The notes under the pieces: model-generated
The model's database searches: none
What the model was told of the DNA's origin: nothing
What the model saw: the letters and a program-made list of their open reading frames with translations, nothing else
Source of the DNA: Yamadazyma tenuis
Lineage: Eukaryota; Ascomycota; Pichiomycetes; Serinales; Debaryomycetaceae
Length of the DNA: 64,000 bases
Reading direction: 5' to 3'
Assembly (NCBI RefSeq): GCF_029203305.1
Contig: NC_089461.1
Location: 1,488,001 to 1,552,000 of the forward strand
In this document: positions 1 to 9,635 of the stretch, piece after piece
How the letters are laid out: every line of letters begins with the position of its first letter
Position numbering within the stretch: the first letter of the stretch is position 1
Program-made: the position numbers and the translations under genes

Positions 1-184
1 GCAATGTATTCTTGTATTTTCTCAAAGAGCTTGTGGTTGATTTTTGTCTTGTTGCAAACGGTTGCAACAAAACGTTTTTGAACGAAAACCGCCTATCAAT
101 GGCTGCAAATTCTTCATTCACCATGGTCGGGTTAACTTGAAACATCTCAGTGGAAGAAACAGCCATTTCTGGTTGGGGTTTCAT
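1..184 (-). CDS. N-terminal fragment of an unrecognised protein, cut by window edge
   Basis: A minus-strand frame opens with ATG at 184 and runs 61 codons without a stop to the first base of the window, so the gene continues to the left. It starts MKPQPEMAVSS and has ordinary yeast codons (AAA, GAA, TTG, AGA). The visible part is hydrophilic and ends in a basic, Ser/Thr-rich stretch (ATRQKSTTSSLRKYKN). It lies 78 bp downstream of the VPS41 stop in the same orientation, with an A/T-rich leader containing AATATAG. I do not recognise the family. A plus-strand frame covering 44-226 is probably its shadow. Confidence is moderate because only the N-terminus is visible. Confidence 0.55.
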   Translation of the reverse strand, partial: MKPQPEMAVSSTEMFQVNPTMVNEEFAAIDRRFSFKNVLLQPFATRQKSTTSSLRKYKNTL

Positions 185-262
185 GACTCTTGTTCTTGTA
201 GTATCAAAATAAGGGGAAAAAAGTAAACTATATTTGTGGATTCCTCACACCGAACACAAAAA

Positions 263-3200
263 TCATAAATCGTCGTTAGCTGATTTGGATTTTAAATAGT
301 TGGTGAGAAACTGTAAATGCTCAAGTTTCTTATCAAGATTAGTGTACGCAGTTACAGCCATGCCTTGAGGAAACATTTCAGACTGGGACTTGAAGACAGG
401 ATTGGAATCAAGAGAATCATTATAGAATAAAATTGTTTGGAACTTTCCAATGAGCTCTTTGAATATAGCATCATTTGTTTCGATTTCATATCCTTTAAGT
501 AGGTTTCTCCTGTAGCCTTTAGAAATGGCTTCAGATCTACCGTATATCAACTTCAAAATCAATTGGTTCATGAGGTAATTCAACTCGTTATTTTCGTTGA
601 TTTTTGAAACACTATTCTTCAATCCTTCAATCTTAACGTTGTTTGGAATACGTTTGAGAATCGAGATTGGATCATAAAATGGATTGGACTGGTCATCAGC
701 AGTCTCAATCAAAGCCTTGATGAATGCGGGTCTGGTCATTGATTCATCTAACAATATATTCCATGCCTCTCGATCATTCTGGTGCTTGGCAAAGTTGATA
801 GCTACTTCTGGGTCATTTAATTTATCGATAATTAATGTCAACGCCTTTTTGTTCTCTCCAATCTTACCTAAAAGGTACACAAGCTCTTCAATAAAATCAG
901 ATGACTCACATATGCTGATGGCCAAATCAATGTCATAGTCACTGCTTCTCATCAAGAATGGAAGGAGTTTGGGTCTATCAAATTCAGAATATAACTTGAC
1001 TCTCTCATCACCAAAACTTGAGAGCAAAAAGTCATCAATATCATTCAACTTCTCCAAATAAAGGTAGTTTATAAACGTCAAGTGCTGCTGCTCCATCAAG
1101 TTGAAAATCAACCTAGTATTTAATTCGTGTCTGTGGTCAACCAAAACTTGAATCACATCTCGTAGCTTATTCTCTAATATTTTCAAAGGTAAATTGTTGT
1201 ACTCATCATCAGAGAACTTCAATTTAATGATCTGAGGAATATCGGACAAGAAGTTAGTCAAAAGGTGGTTATCAGCCAAAAACATGAATAAATTAGGATC
1301 CTTCAACTTCATTAGATGTTCAACAGCCTTTTGAGGTTTATAGGTCTTCACATAAAGATCAGCGAGACATTTCCGAAGAATGCTGGATTCAGAGCCCTCA
1401 AGAGAAGTCTCCATCAAACTTTCAACTTTCTTTGAATCATAAAGTTCAACATCCCATTCGCTAATCAATTCGACAGTTTTGCTCACATTCTTTCCAATCC
1501 AGTAGGAAAGAATACTATCATAAATTGAAGCCGATAAAGAAAACTTTGGAGACCTAGGAATAACTTCAGTCAATTCTTTAATATGATTGGCTTGGATGAA
1601 TATAGAACTCCAACTCTCCCATTGCAGAACCACATTCTTCACGAAGTCTTCATCATACGACATAGAACTGCTACTATTATTAGACTTTACAGTTTTTGTT
1701 GTGAGAATGGTGCTTCTAGTATCGCCATCAGGTAGTTTGTCTTCATCTAAGAACAAATATTCTGCCAAAAGCTGGGAAGCAAGTTCCCAACCGTCGTCTC
1801 TTACCAAGTTATCCACATGTTTAAGACCCAAGTTCAAGCGCTTTTCAGGACTAAGTAAATGTTCACTTATTTCCCATGCGTCTCTATACCGATCGTGACT
1901 AATGTACCAATCGAGCCTATCATTTAATTGGACTTCTTGAGCGATAATCCCATCCTTTGCACTGACAACGAAATAACTGGTACTGTCCAGACCAATATGA
2001 CGGTGCAAGCTATAGTCATTCAATCCGAGATTATCGATATTCTTCATGCCGATTTCTTCCTCGAAGTCAACCTCACCATTCAATGAGTTTATCAATTTCA
2101 AGTCAGGATAATTGAACTTTACCTTTTCATCACCATCGGCAGTTGGAGGCTCATAAGACAATATCATCCAGTAGTCATCGGTAAAGCTCGAGATCCCAGC
2201 AATTAAACTGTCCAACTTAAATACATGTTCTATCTCTACCTTTTTTTCTTGAACAGCTCTAAACGAAATAGTTGCAGCTGAAGGGAGAATCCTCGATTTA
2301 TTTGAAGCCATTTCACTCTTATCTTCAGAGGTCCGAATAGACACACGTATGCACCAGATGTAATTTGCCCAGCCAATCAAAACTCTATCCATCTCTAAAG
2401 AGTGAACTCGAGGCCAGTATAAGTCACTTCTAGGGGAGTCTTCTGGCTTGTCGATTACCTTGATAACTTGTCTAGCTTGGGTATGGAAAATAGAGATTCC
2501 TTTATCGTTCATCCATAGCAAAATGTCATCAACGGAGTGGATAGCAACGATAGGACCGTTGTTCTCGTCCAACACGATATCAGACCGTTGTCCGAGCCAA
2601 TTCTTACTAGAATGAATTACCTTACCTGCCATTCCTCCACTAACAAAGCTTCTGGTTCTTGAGTAGTTGGGGTCAAGTACAACAGCATGAATAGGTCTTT
2701 TGAAATCATAGGCTATTATATCCTTTTCGTCTTTGATTGACCCAATGACAATGGTTCCGTCCATTGATCCAGAAGCAAAGAACTGCCCATCAGTATATAT
2801 AGAAAGAATAGACGCTCTATGGGCCTTGAAAGTTCGTATGGTGGTGAAATTAGGGTCGGTGACATGAATTATACCCGAGTGGGTAGCAAAAATATAGTAA
2901 TCATCGTGAATATTACAACATGAAACAGGGTCTCTGGAGAAGAAGTTAGGCGGGAGACCAGTTATTCGGGAATACTTCAATTTAGGAGGTTCATCTTCTT
3001 CATCGATGCTGTAGGCATCTATCTCTTCTGTTCTTTGTATATCAGCTTCGCCAGGAACGTCATTGGAGTCGTCCTCATCACTTCCATAGGTCGTTTCAAA
3101 GGTTGTGTTCCCTACCGTGTCGTTATCATCATCTGTTTCTGGAGCTTCTTCAAGATGGCTTGTATAAGTTGAAACAGGTTCATTAATGCTGACAGCAGTA

Positions 3201-3286
3201 TCTTTTGTACTATGAAAATTCCTGTTGGCTTCTTCAATGGGGTCTTGACCCTGTTGTTCATCTACGTCTTCTGTATTTGCTTCCAT
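263..3286 (-). CDS. VPS41: Vps41, HOPS vacuolar tethering complex subunit
   Basis: This 1007-residue protein is a subunit of HOPS, which tethers and helps fuse membranes at the vacuole and also serves the AP-3 pathway. Residues 1-100 are acidic and disordered, as expected for the Vps41 N-terminus. They are followed by a WD40-type propeller from about residue 105 (SRITGLPPNFF, SGSMDGTIVIG, FVSGGMAGKV) to about 400, then a long helical clathrin-repeat-like solenoid to the C-terminus. No C-terminal RING-type Cys/His cluster is seen, unlike the animal protein. Length is close to that of S. cerevisiae Vps41 (about 990). The ATG at 3286 is 66 bp from the divergent TFB5 start, so the two genes share a very short promoter. 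Confidence 0.93.
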   Translation of the reverse strand: MEANTEDVDEQQGQDPIEEANRNFHSTKDTAVSINEPVSTYTSHLEEAPETDDDNDTVGNTTFETTYGSDEDDSNDVPGEADIQRTEEIDAYSIDEEDEPPKLKYSRITGLPPNFFSRDPVSCCNIHDDYYIFATHSGIIHVTDPNFTTIRTFKAHRASILSIYTDGQFFASGSMDGTIVIGSIKDEKDIIAYDFKRPIHAVVLDPNYSRTRSFVSGGMAGKVIHSSKNWLGQRSDIVLDENNGPIVAIHSVDDILLWMNDKGISIFHTQARQVIKVIDKPEDSPRSDLYWPRVHSLEMDRVLIGWANYIWCIRVSIRTSEDKSEMASNKSRILPSAATISFRAVQEKKVEIEHVFKLDSLIAGISSFTDDYWMILSYEPPTADGDEKVKFNYPDLKLINSLNGEVDFEEEIGMKNIDNLGLNDYSLHRHIGLDSTSYFVVSAKDGIIAQEVQLNDRLDWYISHDRYRDAWEISEHLLSPEKRLNLGLKHVDNLVRDDGWELASQLLAEYLFLDEDKLPDGDTRSTILTTKTVKSNNSSSSMSYDEDFVKNVVLQWESWSSIFIQANHIKELTEVIPRSPKFSLSASIYDSILSYWIGKNVSKTVELISEWDVELYDSKKVESLMETSLEGSESSILRKCLADLYVKTYKPQKAVEHLMKLKDPNLFMFLADNHLLTNFLSDIPQIIKLKFSDDEYNNLPLKILENKLRDVIQVLVDHRHELNTRLIFNLMEQQHLTFINYLYLEKLNDIDDFLLSSFGDERVKLYSEFDRPKLLPFLMRSSDYDIDLAISICESSDFIEELVYLLGKIGENKKALTLIIDKLNDPEVAINFAKHQNDREAWNILLDESMTRPAFIKALIETADDQSNPFYDPISILKRIPNNVKIEGLKNSVSKINENNELNYLMNQLILKLIYGRSEAISKGYRRNLLKGYEIETNDAIFKELIGKFQTILFYNDSLDSNPVFKSQSEMFPQGMAVTAYTNLDKKLEHLQFLTNYLKSKSANDDL

Positions 3287-3352
3287 TCAAGTATCTTTAG
3301 TTGTAGAAAACATATCGCGAACTATTTTTCTGTCGTTTGATTTTGGTAACTG
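3287..3352. promoter_or_regulatory. 66-bp divergent promoter of VPS41 and TFB5 with TCGCGA
   Basis: The spacer holds ATCGCGAAC with the palindrome TCGCGA at 3315-3320, roughly midway between the two ATGs. No TATA consensus is present. Confidence 0.45.
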
Positions 3353-3568
3353 ATGGTGTCTGCAACAGGAGGAACGCTAGTACAGTGTGACCCGAGTATC
3401 AGGGCATTGATTTTACAAATGGATGCAGAGAGGAATGATATCGTTCTCCAAGAGTTGGATGATACCCATTTGTTCATTGTGACTGACAAGGTTCCGTATG
3501 TGAAACAAGAGTTGAACCAGATGCTTTCAAAGAACATCTATAATCCATTCGAGGAGGATGGTGAGTAA
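3353..3568 (+). CDS. TFB5: Tfb5, small TFIIH subunit
   Basis: This 71-residue protein is the small TFIIH subunit (TTDA/GTF2H5 family) that binds and stabilises Tfb2 and is needed for nucleotide excision repair. The whole family pattern is visible: LVQCDPSIRALILQMD near the N-terminus, LQELDDTHLFI in the middle, and LSKNIYNPFEEDGE at the end. Length matches the family (70-72). The ATG at 3353 directly precedes the conserved core. It is divergent from VPS41 (66 bp apart) and convergent with COG3 (64 bp between stops). Confidence 0.95.
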   Translation: MVSATGGTLVQCDPSIRALILQMDAERNDIVLQELDDTHLFIVTDKVPYVKQELNQMLSKNIYNPFEEDGE

Positions 3569-3632
3569 GTGGAGACGATCAAGAGACATTTACTACGACA
3601 GTGATGTACTTTATTACTATTCATGAGGTAGA

Positions 3633-6134
3633 TTATTGGGTTTGATCAATGCTTTTCCTAGAACTTTGCTCGCCAGGAGACAGTGTGTCACCATTTGGGT
3701 TGAGGTAGATTGATTTGCCATCGTTGATGTTGGCAGGAGGATTCATAGCATCGTCAATGTTGTTGGAAGTACTTTGCGTAACGTCATTAACGTTCGTTTC
3801 TCCTTCGTTGACAAGTTGATTTAATTCCTCATCAAAATTCAATAACGGCTGGATATCTATTAAATTATTGTTCAAGGAGTCGTCGTTTAATAATTCATCC
3901 ACAATGTTATTGAAGAACACGTTGAATATCTCCGGTTCCATTATGTCGTTTAAGTCCACATTGGCATGTTGCAAGGAGTTATAGTAGTTTTGATAGTAGT
4001 TAGTGAGGATTTCAATAAAGTTGTTGAAGAGAATTCGGAGAATGTTGGAGTCATTGAGATAGTTGATAATCTGGAGTTTGAACTTGGGCATAAACTCGTT
4101 GACATTGACTTTGAATTGCTTGAACCCTTCAATGGCCTGTTCTTCGTTGGTGTTGGGCCCTGTCAATGGGTCAATAACGACATTAAGGTACTCAATCAAC
4201 AATTCATTAATGGTATTGTTGATCTCCAACTCAACTTCCAACTTGGCATCCATCATATTGTTTATGACCTTGGGGACTGTCTTTCTGATCAAGTTAAACC
4301 AGCCATTTTGATTCAAGCTGATCATTATTTCTCCATTTTTAATCAAATTATACAATTCGTTCAAACCACTAGTGAAATCCAATGATGTTTCGGTCCTGAC
4401 AAACTGGATATCAAAATTGTTCAACTGGTACTTTAAGATAATAAGATTTTTTAAGAAGAACAATTTGGAATCGACTTTGCCTGAATACTTGAGACACAAT
4501 GCAGCAGCGGTCCTCAATATTTCGATACAACTGTGGACAATGTAATGAGCTATATCGTCAAAAACCACAGAGTTTATAAGTTCGTAGATGTTAGAAAGTA
4601 TCGTCAAGGCCTTTCCTAATGGCAAATACAAATCTTCAAACAAATTGTCACTGAATTCTTCCTCAAGGGTGTTTTTCGTCAGTTTCTTGTTTCCGATGTT
4701 CAAATCTTCTGGAGTCGGCTTGTATGGAACAAGCTTATTGTCAATATACAACTGGATCCGAAATATGAGTCTTGATTGACAGTCATTAAGGATAGGTTGG
4801 AATACTTCTCCAAAGTTTATTTCATCTTTGTTTGAATCTGGATAAGAGTCTTCTTCAAACTCATAGTAGTTTTGTAATAGGTTTGTCAACTGACATAATA
4901 AACTTATGTTTGATTCCTTAAGTATCCTTTGTCTTATAACGTCATAAAATGGGTCGATAAGATTCTTAAAAAAGTCGTATAACTGGGAGTATATGAATTG
5001 AGGAATCGGGGTTTCTTCAAACCCAAAAAGCTGCTTGAAGAGTTTAAACTCTCTATTCAACAGCTTCTTGATGACTGATAAATTATCCTGAGTGTACTTT
5101 ACGAGTTCAGTAGAGTTGATCTTGGACAAACTACCAGAGTAGTTGATCAAACCCAACCTAATTCTGAAAAAGTTGTTTAACACTTCGAGTAACAAACCCT
5201 TATACTCTAACTCATGCTTCTCTTCTATTCTGATGATGAATATTTTGATCAAGTTCAGGAAACTGTAAAACTCTTGGTTATACTTCTCAATATAACTTTC
5301 GAATTCATGGTATACTGAAATTGATACCAAGTCTTCATTAGAATTTACTAAGCTCTCCAACTTTCTCAACTCGTTATTGAGATAATCCTTTACCAAAGTC
5401 AAGTATCTTGTCATACACTGTCTAAACTTTATCTTGTAGATTTCGATATTTTTGAAGTAGATGCTGTTCACCTTATCGTTGCTATGATTTAAGAACTCCA
5501 AGGAACTACTCAAATTTTCCAAAATTTTCTTGAAGGACTTTGATCTTATCAACCTGAAGTTATTGGGTGAGGACAACTTCTTTGTGATCTCATCCAAGTT
5601 CTCGAAATTCTTCAAGATTAAGCTGACAGACTCTGCCTTCTTATTCAAGTCCTCTTCTTTCTTACTCAATTCCGTTGCTTTAGAATTGAAATTTTGGGTC
5701 TTAGAAGTGATGGCCTGATAGTCCAAGTTTATATCTTGCAACTGGATCAGCAAAGAATCTATATCAGTTTGAAAGTGGTTCAATTGGCTCAAATTGACAT
5801 TCAAGATCTTGAGAAAAGTTTGCACCTCATGTTGACTCAACTGGTTGATTCTGTTTACACGATCAAAGTCGTACTCCACCGAGCCACTGAAAAGTTCCTT
5901 TTCAAGAACACCAGCCCATATCTTGTCGAAGTCGGATTCTGTGAAGGGATGGAGGAGATGTAGATCTTTGGGCAGCTTGTTGAACATTGGAAAGGATTTC
6001 GATCTGACCACCAGCGGGCGGGACGAGTCTCTAACAGAATCATCTTCCGAGGAGCCATTTGACTCGTGTTCATTGAGATGAGGTCCGTCCAGCGCAATGG
6101 ACTGGACTAAAGACTTGCTTCGAGATCTGGCCAT
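3633..6134 (-). CDS. COG3: Cog3/Sec34, conserved oligomeric Golgi complex subunit
   Basis: The 833-residue product matches the Cog3/Sec34 family, a lobe A subunit of the COG tether that supports retrograde traffic within the Golgi. Residues about 95-175 form a coiled coil (LNVNLSQLNHFQTDIDSLL followed by a Lys/Glu-rich stretch). Just after it comes the family signature around FKNIEIYKIKFRQCMTRYL. The remainder is an all-helical CATCHR-like body, and the last 70 residues are polar and low complexity. The ATG at 6134 is well placed. MCM10 starts 95 bp away on the other strand, and the shared spacer holds a CGCG palindrome. Confidence 0.88.
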   Translation of the reverse strand: MARSRSKSLVQSIALDGPHLNEHESNGSSEDDSVRDSSRPLVVRSKSFPMFNKLPKDLHLLHPFTESDFDKIWAGVLEKELFSGSVEYDFDRVNRINQLSQHEVQTFLKILNVNLSQLNHFQTDIDSLLIQLQDINLDYQAITSKTQNFNSKATELSKKEEDLNKKAESVSLILKNFENLDEITKKLSSPNNFRLIRSKSFKKILENLSSSLEFLNHSNDKVNSIYFKNIEIYKIKFRQCMTRYLTLVKDYLNNELRKLESLVNSNEDLVSISVYHEFESYIEKYNQEFYSFLNLIKIFIIRIEEKHELEYKGLLLEVLNNFFRIRLGLINYSGSLSKINSTELVKYTQDNLSVIKKLLNREFKLFKQLFGFEETPIPQFIYSQLYDFFKNLIDPFYDVIRQRILKESNISLLCQLTNLLQNYYEFEEDSYPDSNKDEINFGEVFQPILNDCQSRLIFRIQLYIDNKLVPYKPTPEDLNIGNKKLTKNTLEEEFSDNLFEDLYLPLGKALTILSNIYELINSVVFDDIAHYIVHSCIEILRTAAALCLKYSGKVDSKLFFLKNLIILKYQLNNFDIQFVRTETSLDFTSGLNELYNLIKNGEIMISLNQNGWFNLIRKTVPKVINNMMDAKLEVELEINNTINELLIEYLNVVIDPLTGPNTNEEQAIEGFKQFKVNVNEFMPKFKLQIINYLNDSNILRILFNNFIEILTNYYQNYYNSLQHANVDLNDIMEPEIFNVFFNNIVDELLNDDSLNNNLIDIQPLLNFDEELNQLVNEGETNVNDVTQSTSNNIDDAMNPPANINDGKSIYLNPNGDTLSPGEQSSRKSIDQTQ

Positions 6135-6170
6135 CTAGTGGTCAAAATTACCAGCGGTGCAAAGTATAAG

Positions 6171-6188
6171 CGCGATTCGAAGTCGCGA
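6171..6188. promoter_or_regulatory. CGCG palindrome in the COG3/MCM10 divergent promoter
   Basis: CGCGA-TTCGAAG-TCGCG forms a perfect 5-bp inverted repeat, and its right arm continues as TCGCGAA. It sits in the 95-bp spacer between the two divergent ATGs. The sequence WCGCGW resembles MBF-type (ACGCGT-like) and Rsc3-type CGCG elements; which factor binds it, if any, is inference. An MBF role would fit MCM10, a G1/S gene. Confidence 0.4.
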
Positions 6189-6229
6189 ACATTTTAATTT
6201 ATTTATTCAATTTGCAAACAGCACTGATA

Positions 6230-7573
6230 ATGATAGATCCAAGAGATGAGGTGGTGAATTCAGATGAAGAGCTCACTGGAGATGAACTTGAGGAGTTGCT
6301 TGACCTTCAAAAGGAGTACGATTTGAAGAAGCAACAACTTTTGGAGAAGAAGAACAAAGATGCCGCTGGGTCCAAGACGTTTATTGAAGGTCTTAACGCA
6401 GTCGCAGCCAAACCTATCAAGCTCATTGATTTGGATAAACGATTGTTTGAGTTCGACATTGACCAGGGAAAAAGTGAACCTTGTCATGAGGTTGATCCCT
6501 TGTCAAAAGAGATGATGCGAACGCGATACCATTCAGCTCAGACAATTAATGAAACCCTCAAGAAGAACGATATCAAATTATTGAGTGTCAATAGAGCACT
6601 CGCCAAAATAGTGAAGCCTGACTTCAAAGAACCACAGTACGACAACTGGGCTTTCTTTGGGTACATAATTGATAAATCAGACTTTCTTACCACTACCAAA
6701 AACGAAAAGTACGTTCGGTTCCAAATAGGGACATTTACTAATACCATCTCCCTCAACCTTTTTGGAGACGCGTACAAACGGTACTGGAAGTTAATAGTAG
6801 GTGAGTTGGTGATGGTGCTAAATCCAAACATATACAAACACACAAAGGGATTTGACTTTTTCCTCACAGAGAATCTAAACAGTTTGGTGGTGATCGGGGT
6901 TATTGAAGGAATTGGCAAGTGTCAAGCACCTGGGTGCAAGAAGTATATCAGTACTAAATTCAAGCTTTGTGAATACCACGAGCTTCAAGAGGAAAAGAAG
7001 ATGTTGAAGAATAAGCGGATGGAGTTGAATGGGTCTATCAAGCTATTCAATCCTCTTGAGCGAAGTATTAATGAAGAGTCAAGAATCTATCAGAACCGAA
7101 GTCAGTTTGATTCTTCAAAGTATTTTCGAGAGGATATACTTCAAAAGCAAGGATCCAAGCGCAAGTTAATGGATGCAAGAGCTAACAACAACTTGGAGAA
7201 GAAGCTTATGAAGATGCTGAATACGCCCAAGTTTGAAAAAATTGGACTTTTGAAACTGAGATCCCGTCAACTTGAACAAGCAAGAGCCAAGACGGTGGAG
7301 GCCCATAACAACGTTAGAGACGAGTTTCGGTCGCTTACAGAGGGCAAAAAGATTAATTTGGGCATGAGTAAAACAGATAAGATAGCCAAGCGAAACAAGT
7401 GGCTGTCAACGGTGGAGACGTTGAAAATGGATCAGAAACAGGTCCGGGAAGCCAGTCGACAAGCCCTGAAGGAGAACAAGAGGCAACAGAAAGCGGAAGA
7501 AAGTGATGATGATTTGGAGATCCAGTTTACCCCCCAACAACTCCAGTCGTATAAGCAAATCAGAAAAGACTAG
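6230..7573 (+). CDS. MCM10: Mcm10 replication initiation factor
   Basis: Mcm10 binds the CMG helicase and DNA and is required for origin firing. The 447-residue protein has an acidic, coiled N-terminus (EELLDLQKEYDLKKQQLLEKK), an OB-fold around residues 135-235 (WAFFGYIIDKSDF, FFLTENLNSLVVIG) and the Mcm10 zinc knuckle. The zinc ligands are spaced C-X4-C-X10-C-X2-H in the stretch KCQAPGCKKY to LCEYHE. The C-terminal third is basic and charged. The frame stays open six codons upstream to a TTG at 6212, but the first ATG is at 6230 and is the start used here. It is shorter than S. cerevisiae Mcm10 (571), mainly in the tails. Confidence 0.92.
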   Translation: MIDPRDEVVNSDEELTGDELEELLDLQKEYDLKKQQLLEKKNKDAAGSKTFIEGLNAVAAKPIKLIDLDKRLFEFDIDQGKSEPCHEVDPLSKEMMRTRYHSAQTINETLKKNDIKLLSVNRALAKIVKPDFKEPQYDNWAFFGYIIDKSDFLTTTKNEKYVRFQIGTFTNTISLNLFGDAYKRYWKLIVGELVMVLNPNIYKHTKGFDFFLTENLNSLVVIGVIEGIGKCQAPGCKKYISTKFKLCEYHELQEEKKMLKNKRMELNGSIKLFNPLERSINEESRIYQNRSQFDSSKYFREDILQKQGSKRKLMDARANNNLEKKLMKMLNTPKFEKIGLLKLRSRQLEQARAKTVEAHNNVRDEFRSLTEGKKINLGMSKTDKIAKRNKWLSTVETLKMDQKQVREASRQALKENKRQQKAEESDDDLEIQFTPQQLQSYKQIRKD

Positions 7574-7988
7574 GAAGTCAGTGTACGAGATTCTGTCTGG
7601 AGACTATAGTCCAATCATCTGTTGGGGGAAGGTCAAGAGATGTCACATGCCGAGATAAAACTGCTACTTCACTGCATTACTTGGTGCTATAAACAATTAC
7701 TAGTCAGGCATATGAAAATATTCCCATTAATCTATTCCAATGGCCTTCACACGTATTTCTCCTTGTTCCAAATTACCTACTCACATGCAATTGAATATCC
7801 GGAGTTTGTTCCGATATCCAATGCATTATTAGAGAGGGGACTATCTAAAAGATGCACACTCAACAATTTTGTCGACACGCCACGACCTTTGTTTGCGTGA
7901 AGACATAACCTCCATGTGAATTATCTAAATCAAAGATATAAATATGGCCCTAAATAGCTATCAGCCTAATTCTCTCCAGATTATTAAT
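7574..7988 (+). other. Upstream region of the CYP52 gene, no gene seen
   Basis: These 415 bp between the MCM10 stop and the P450 start are A/T-rich. A frame from TTG 7622 to 7900 has no ATG at its head and no family resemblance, so I do not call it. At 7795-7817 an imperfect inverted repeat contains CGG-N8-CCG, the layout used by zinc-cluster activators, but it does not match the S. cerevisiae oleate-response pattern. A canonical TATA box lies at 7937-7944. Confidence 0.5.
7937..7944 (+). promoter_or_regulatory. TATA box of the CYP52 gene
   Basis: TATAAATA matches the yeast TATAWAWR consensus exactly. Its last A is the first base of the ATG at 7944. The next in-frame ATG, at 7989, is 45 bp downstream. 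A transcript driven from this box should start downstream of 7944, which favours 7989 as the real start codon. Confidence 0.65.
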
Positions 7989-9536
7989 ATGTCGTTTAAG
8001 GAACATTTTTCTGAACATTCATCTAAATGGTACGTCGCTATTCCAGCCGTGTTGGTACTTTATTTAGTACTCTCCAGTATTCAAGCCCGAATATTTGCAT
8101 ATAAAAGAGGTTGCAAAGCACCAGCTTATGCTAAAGGTGGTCGTTTTGGTCTCGTTCTTCTAAAGAACGCTATCAAGGCAAAGAATGAAGGAACTTTGGA
8201 CAGGTTTAGCGAAGTGTCTTTGGGTGCAACCATGACATCCAAAATTAGTCTTGGTGGTGTAGTGCCAGTTATTCTTACTAGAGATCCTGAAAATATCAAG
8301 GCCCTTTTGGGTACTCAATTCAATGACTTTGCCTTAGGAACCAGACATGCTCATTTCAAGCCACTTTTGGGAGATGGTATTTTTACCTTGGATGGCCAGG
8401 GATGGAAAGACTCCAGATCCATGTTGAGGCCCCAATTCTCCAGAGAACAGGTAGCACATGTCAGATCATTGGAACCCCATATTCAGCTTTTGCGCAAACA
8501 TATTCAGAAGTTTGGAGGTAAAGAGTTTGATATTCAAGAATATTTCTTCAAGTTCACCATCGACACTGCCACAGAATTTTTGTTTGGAGAGTCGGTCGAC
8601 ACCTTGAAAGATGCAAGTATTGGTGAAGTACCAGATATAGAGTTTGCTGCCAAGCATCAGTTTGCTGACAGTTTCAATGTTTCTCAGGTGTACTTGTCGA
8701 CTAGAGCATATTCCCAGATTTTTTATTTTCTTATCAACAACAAGGAATTCAGAGAAAGTAACAGCAGAGTACACGATTTCACCAATTACTTTGTTGATAA
8801 GGTATTGGAAAGTGACCCTGAAAAGTTGAGTGAAATGTCTAAGGGGGGATACACCTTTTTATACGAATTGGCCAAACAGACCAGAGATCGTACTGTTTTG
8901 AGAGACCAAGCTTTGAACATTTTGTTGGCTGGTAGAGATACCACGGCTGGTTTATTAAGTTTCACGTTTTATGAATTATCTAGAAACCCCGTTGTTTGGG
9001 AAACCTTAAGAACAGCTGTATTGCAAGAATTTGGTAGTGGTACCGAAGAAGATATTAGCAACATTAGTTTTGAAACCTTGAAAAAGTGTGAATACTTAAA
9101 ATGGGTTCTTAACGAAGCGTTAAGGTTGTATCCTTCTGTGCCAAATAATTTCAGAGTTGCTACTAAGAACACCACCTTACCAAAAGGGGGTGGTAAGGAT
9201 GAAAGTGCCCCCATCTACGTTGGAAAAGGAACTACTGTTGCTTATTCTATCATTGCAACCCACCAAATGGAAGCATACTATGGTAGGGATGCCAAGGTTT
9301 TCAAGCCAGAAAGATGGGCCACCCAGAACAAGTTGGGATGGGCTTATTTGCCATTCAATGGTGGCCCTAGAATCTGTCTTGGCCAACAATTTGCATTGAC
9401 GGAAGCATCTTATGTTGTGGTTAGATTATGTCAGATGTTCTCTCAAATCTCCACCACAGACACCGTTTACCCACCAAAGAAAAACATTCAATTGACCATG
9501 TGTTTGCAAGACGGGGCCCACATTAGCTTAAGCTAG
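7989..9536 (+). CDS. CYP52-family cytochrome P450 (alkane/fatty-acid omega-hydroxylase)
   Basis: CYP52 enzymes are ER-anchored monooxygenases that hydroxylate n-alkanes or the omega carbon of fatty acids using electrons from NADPH-P450 reductase. From the ATG at 7989 the protein has 515 residues. It has a single N-terminal membrane anchor ([16 protein letters not shown]), the family stretches [18 protein letters not shown] and [14 protein letters not shown], the I-helix AGRDTTA, the ExxR motif in [15 protein letters not shown], and the heme loop [13 protein letters not shown] with the ligand Cys at about residue 463. An ATG 15 codons earlier overlaps a TATA box, and the shorter N-terminus matches known CYP52 proteins better. 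No CTG codon was noticed. The exact CYP52 subfamily and substrate cannot be read from sequence alone. Confidence 0.9.
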   Translation: MSFKEHFSEHSSKWYVAIPAVLVLYLVLSSIQARIFAYKRGCKAPAYAKGGRFGLVLLKNAIKAKNEGTLDRFSEVSLGATMTSKISLGGVVPVILTRDPENIKALLGTQFNDFALGTRHAHFKPLLGDGIFTLDGQGWKDSRSMLRPQFSREQVAHVRSLEPHIQLLRKHIQKFGGKEFDIQEYFFKFTIDTATEFLFGESVDTLKDASIGEVPDIEFAAKHQFADSFNVSQVYLSTRAYSQIFYFLINNKEFRESNSRVHDFTNYFVDKVLESDPEKLSEMSKGGYTFLYELAKQTRDRTVLRDQALNILLAGRDTTAGLLSFTFYELSRNPVVWETLRTAVLQEFGSGTEEDISNISFETLKKCEYLKWVLNEALRLYPSVPNNFRVATKNTTLPKGGGKDESAPIYVGKGTTVAYSIIATHQMEAYYGRDAKVFKPERWATQNKLGWAYLPFNGGPRICLGQQFALTEASYVVVRLCQMFSQISTTDTVYPPKKNIQLTMCLQDGAHISLS

Positions 9537-9635
9537 TTTTCTATATTTATAAGAAATTAATTTTATATTCATTATGACCACCCGCACCTAAACCCTTCTC
9601 TGCGCGTGAGATGAGATGAGAAAATTCAAAGTTTG

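Noticed and set aside
44..226. 60-codon plus-strand frame at the left edge
   Set aside because: Starts at a non-ATG codon and overlaps a more coding-like minus-strand frame.
7622..7900. 92-codon frame upstream of the CYP52 gene
   Set aside because: Starts at a non-ATG codon, no family resemblance, and occupies the promoter region.
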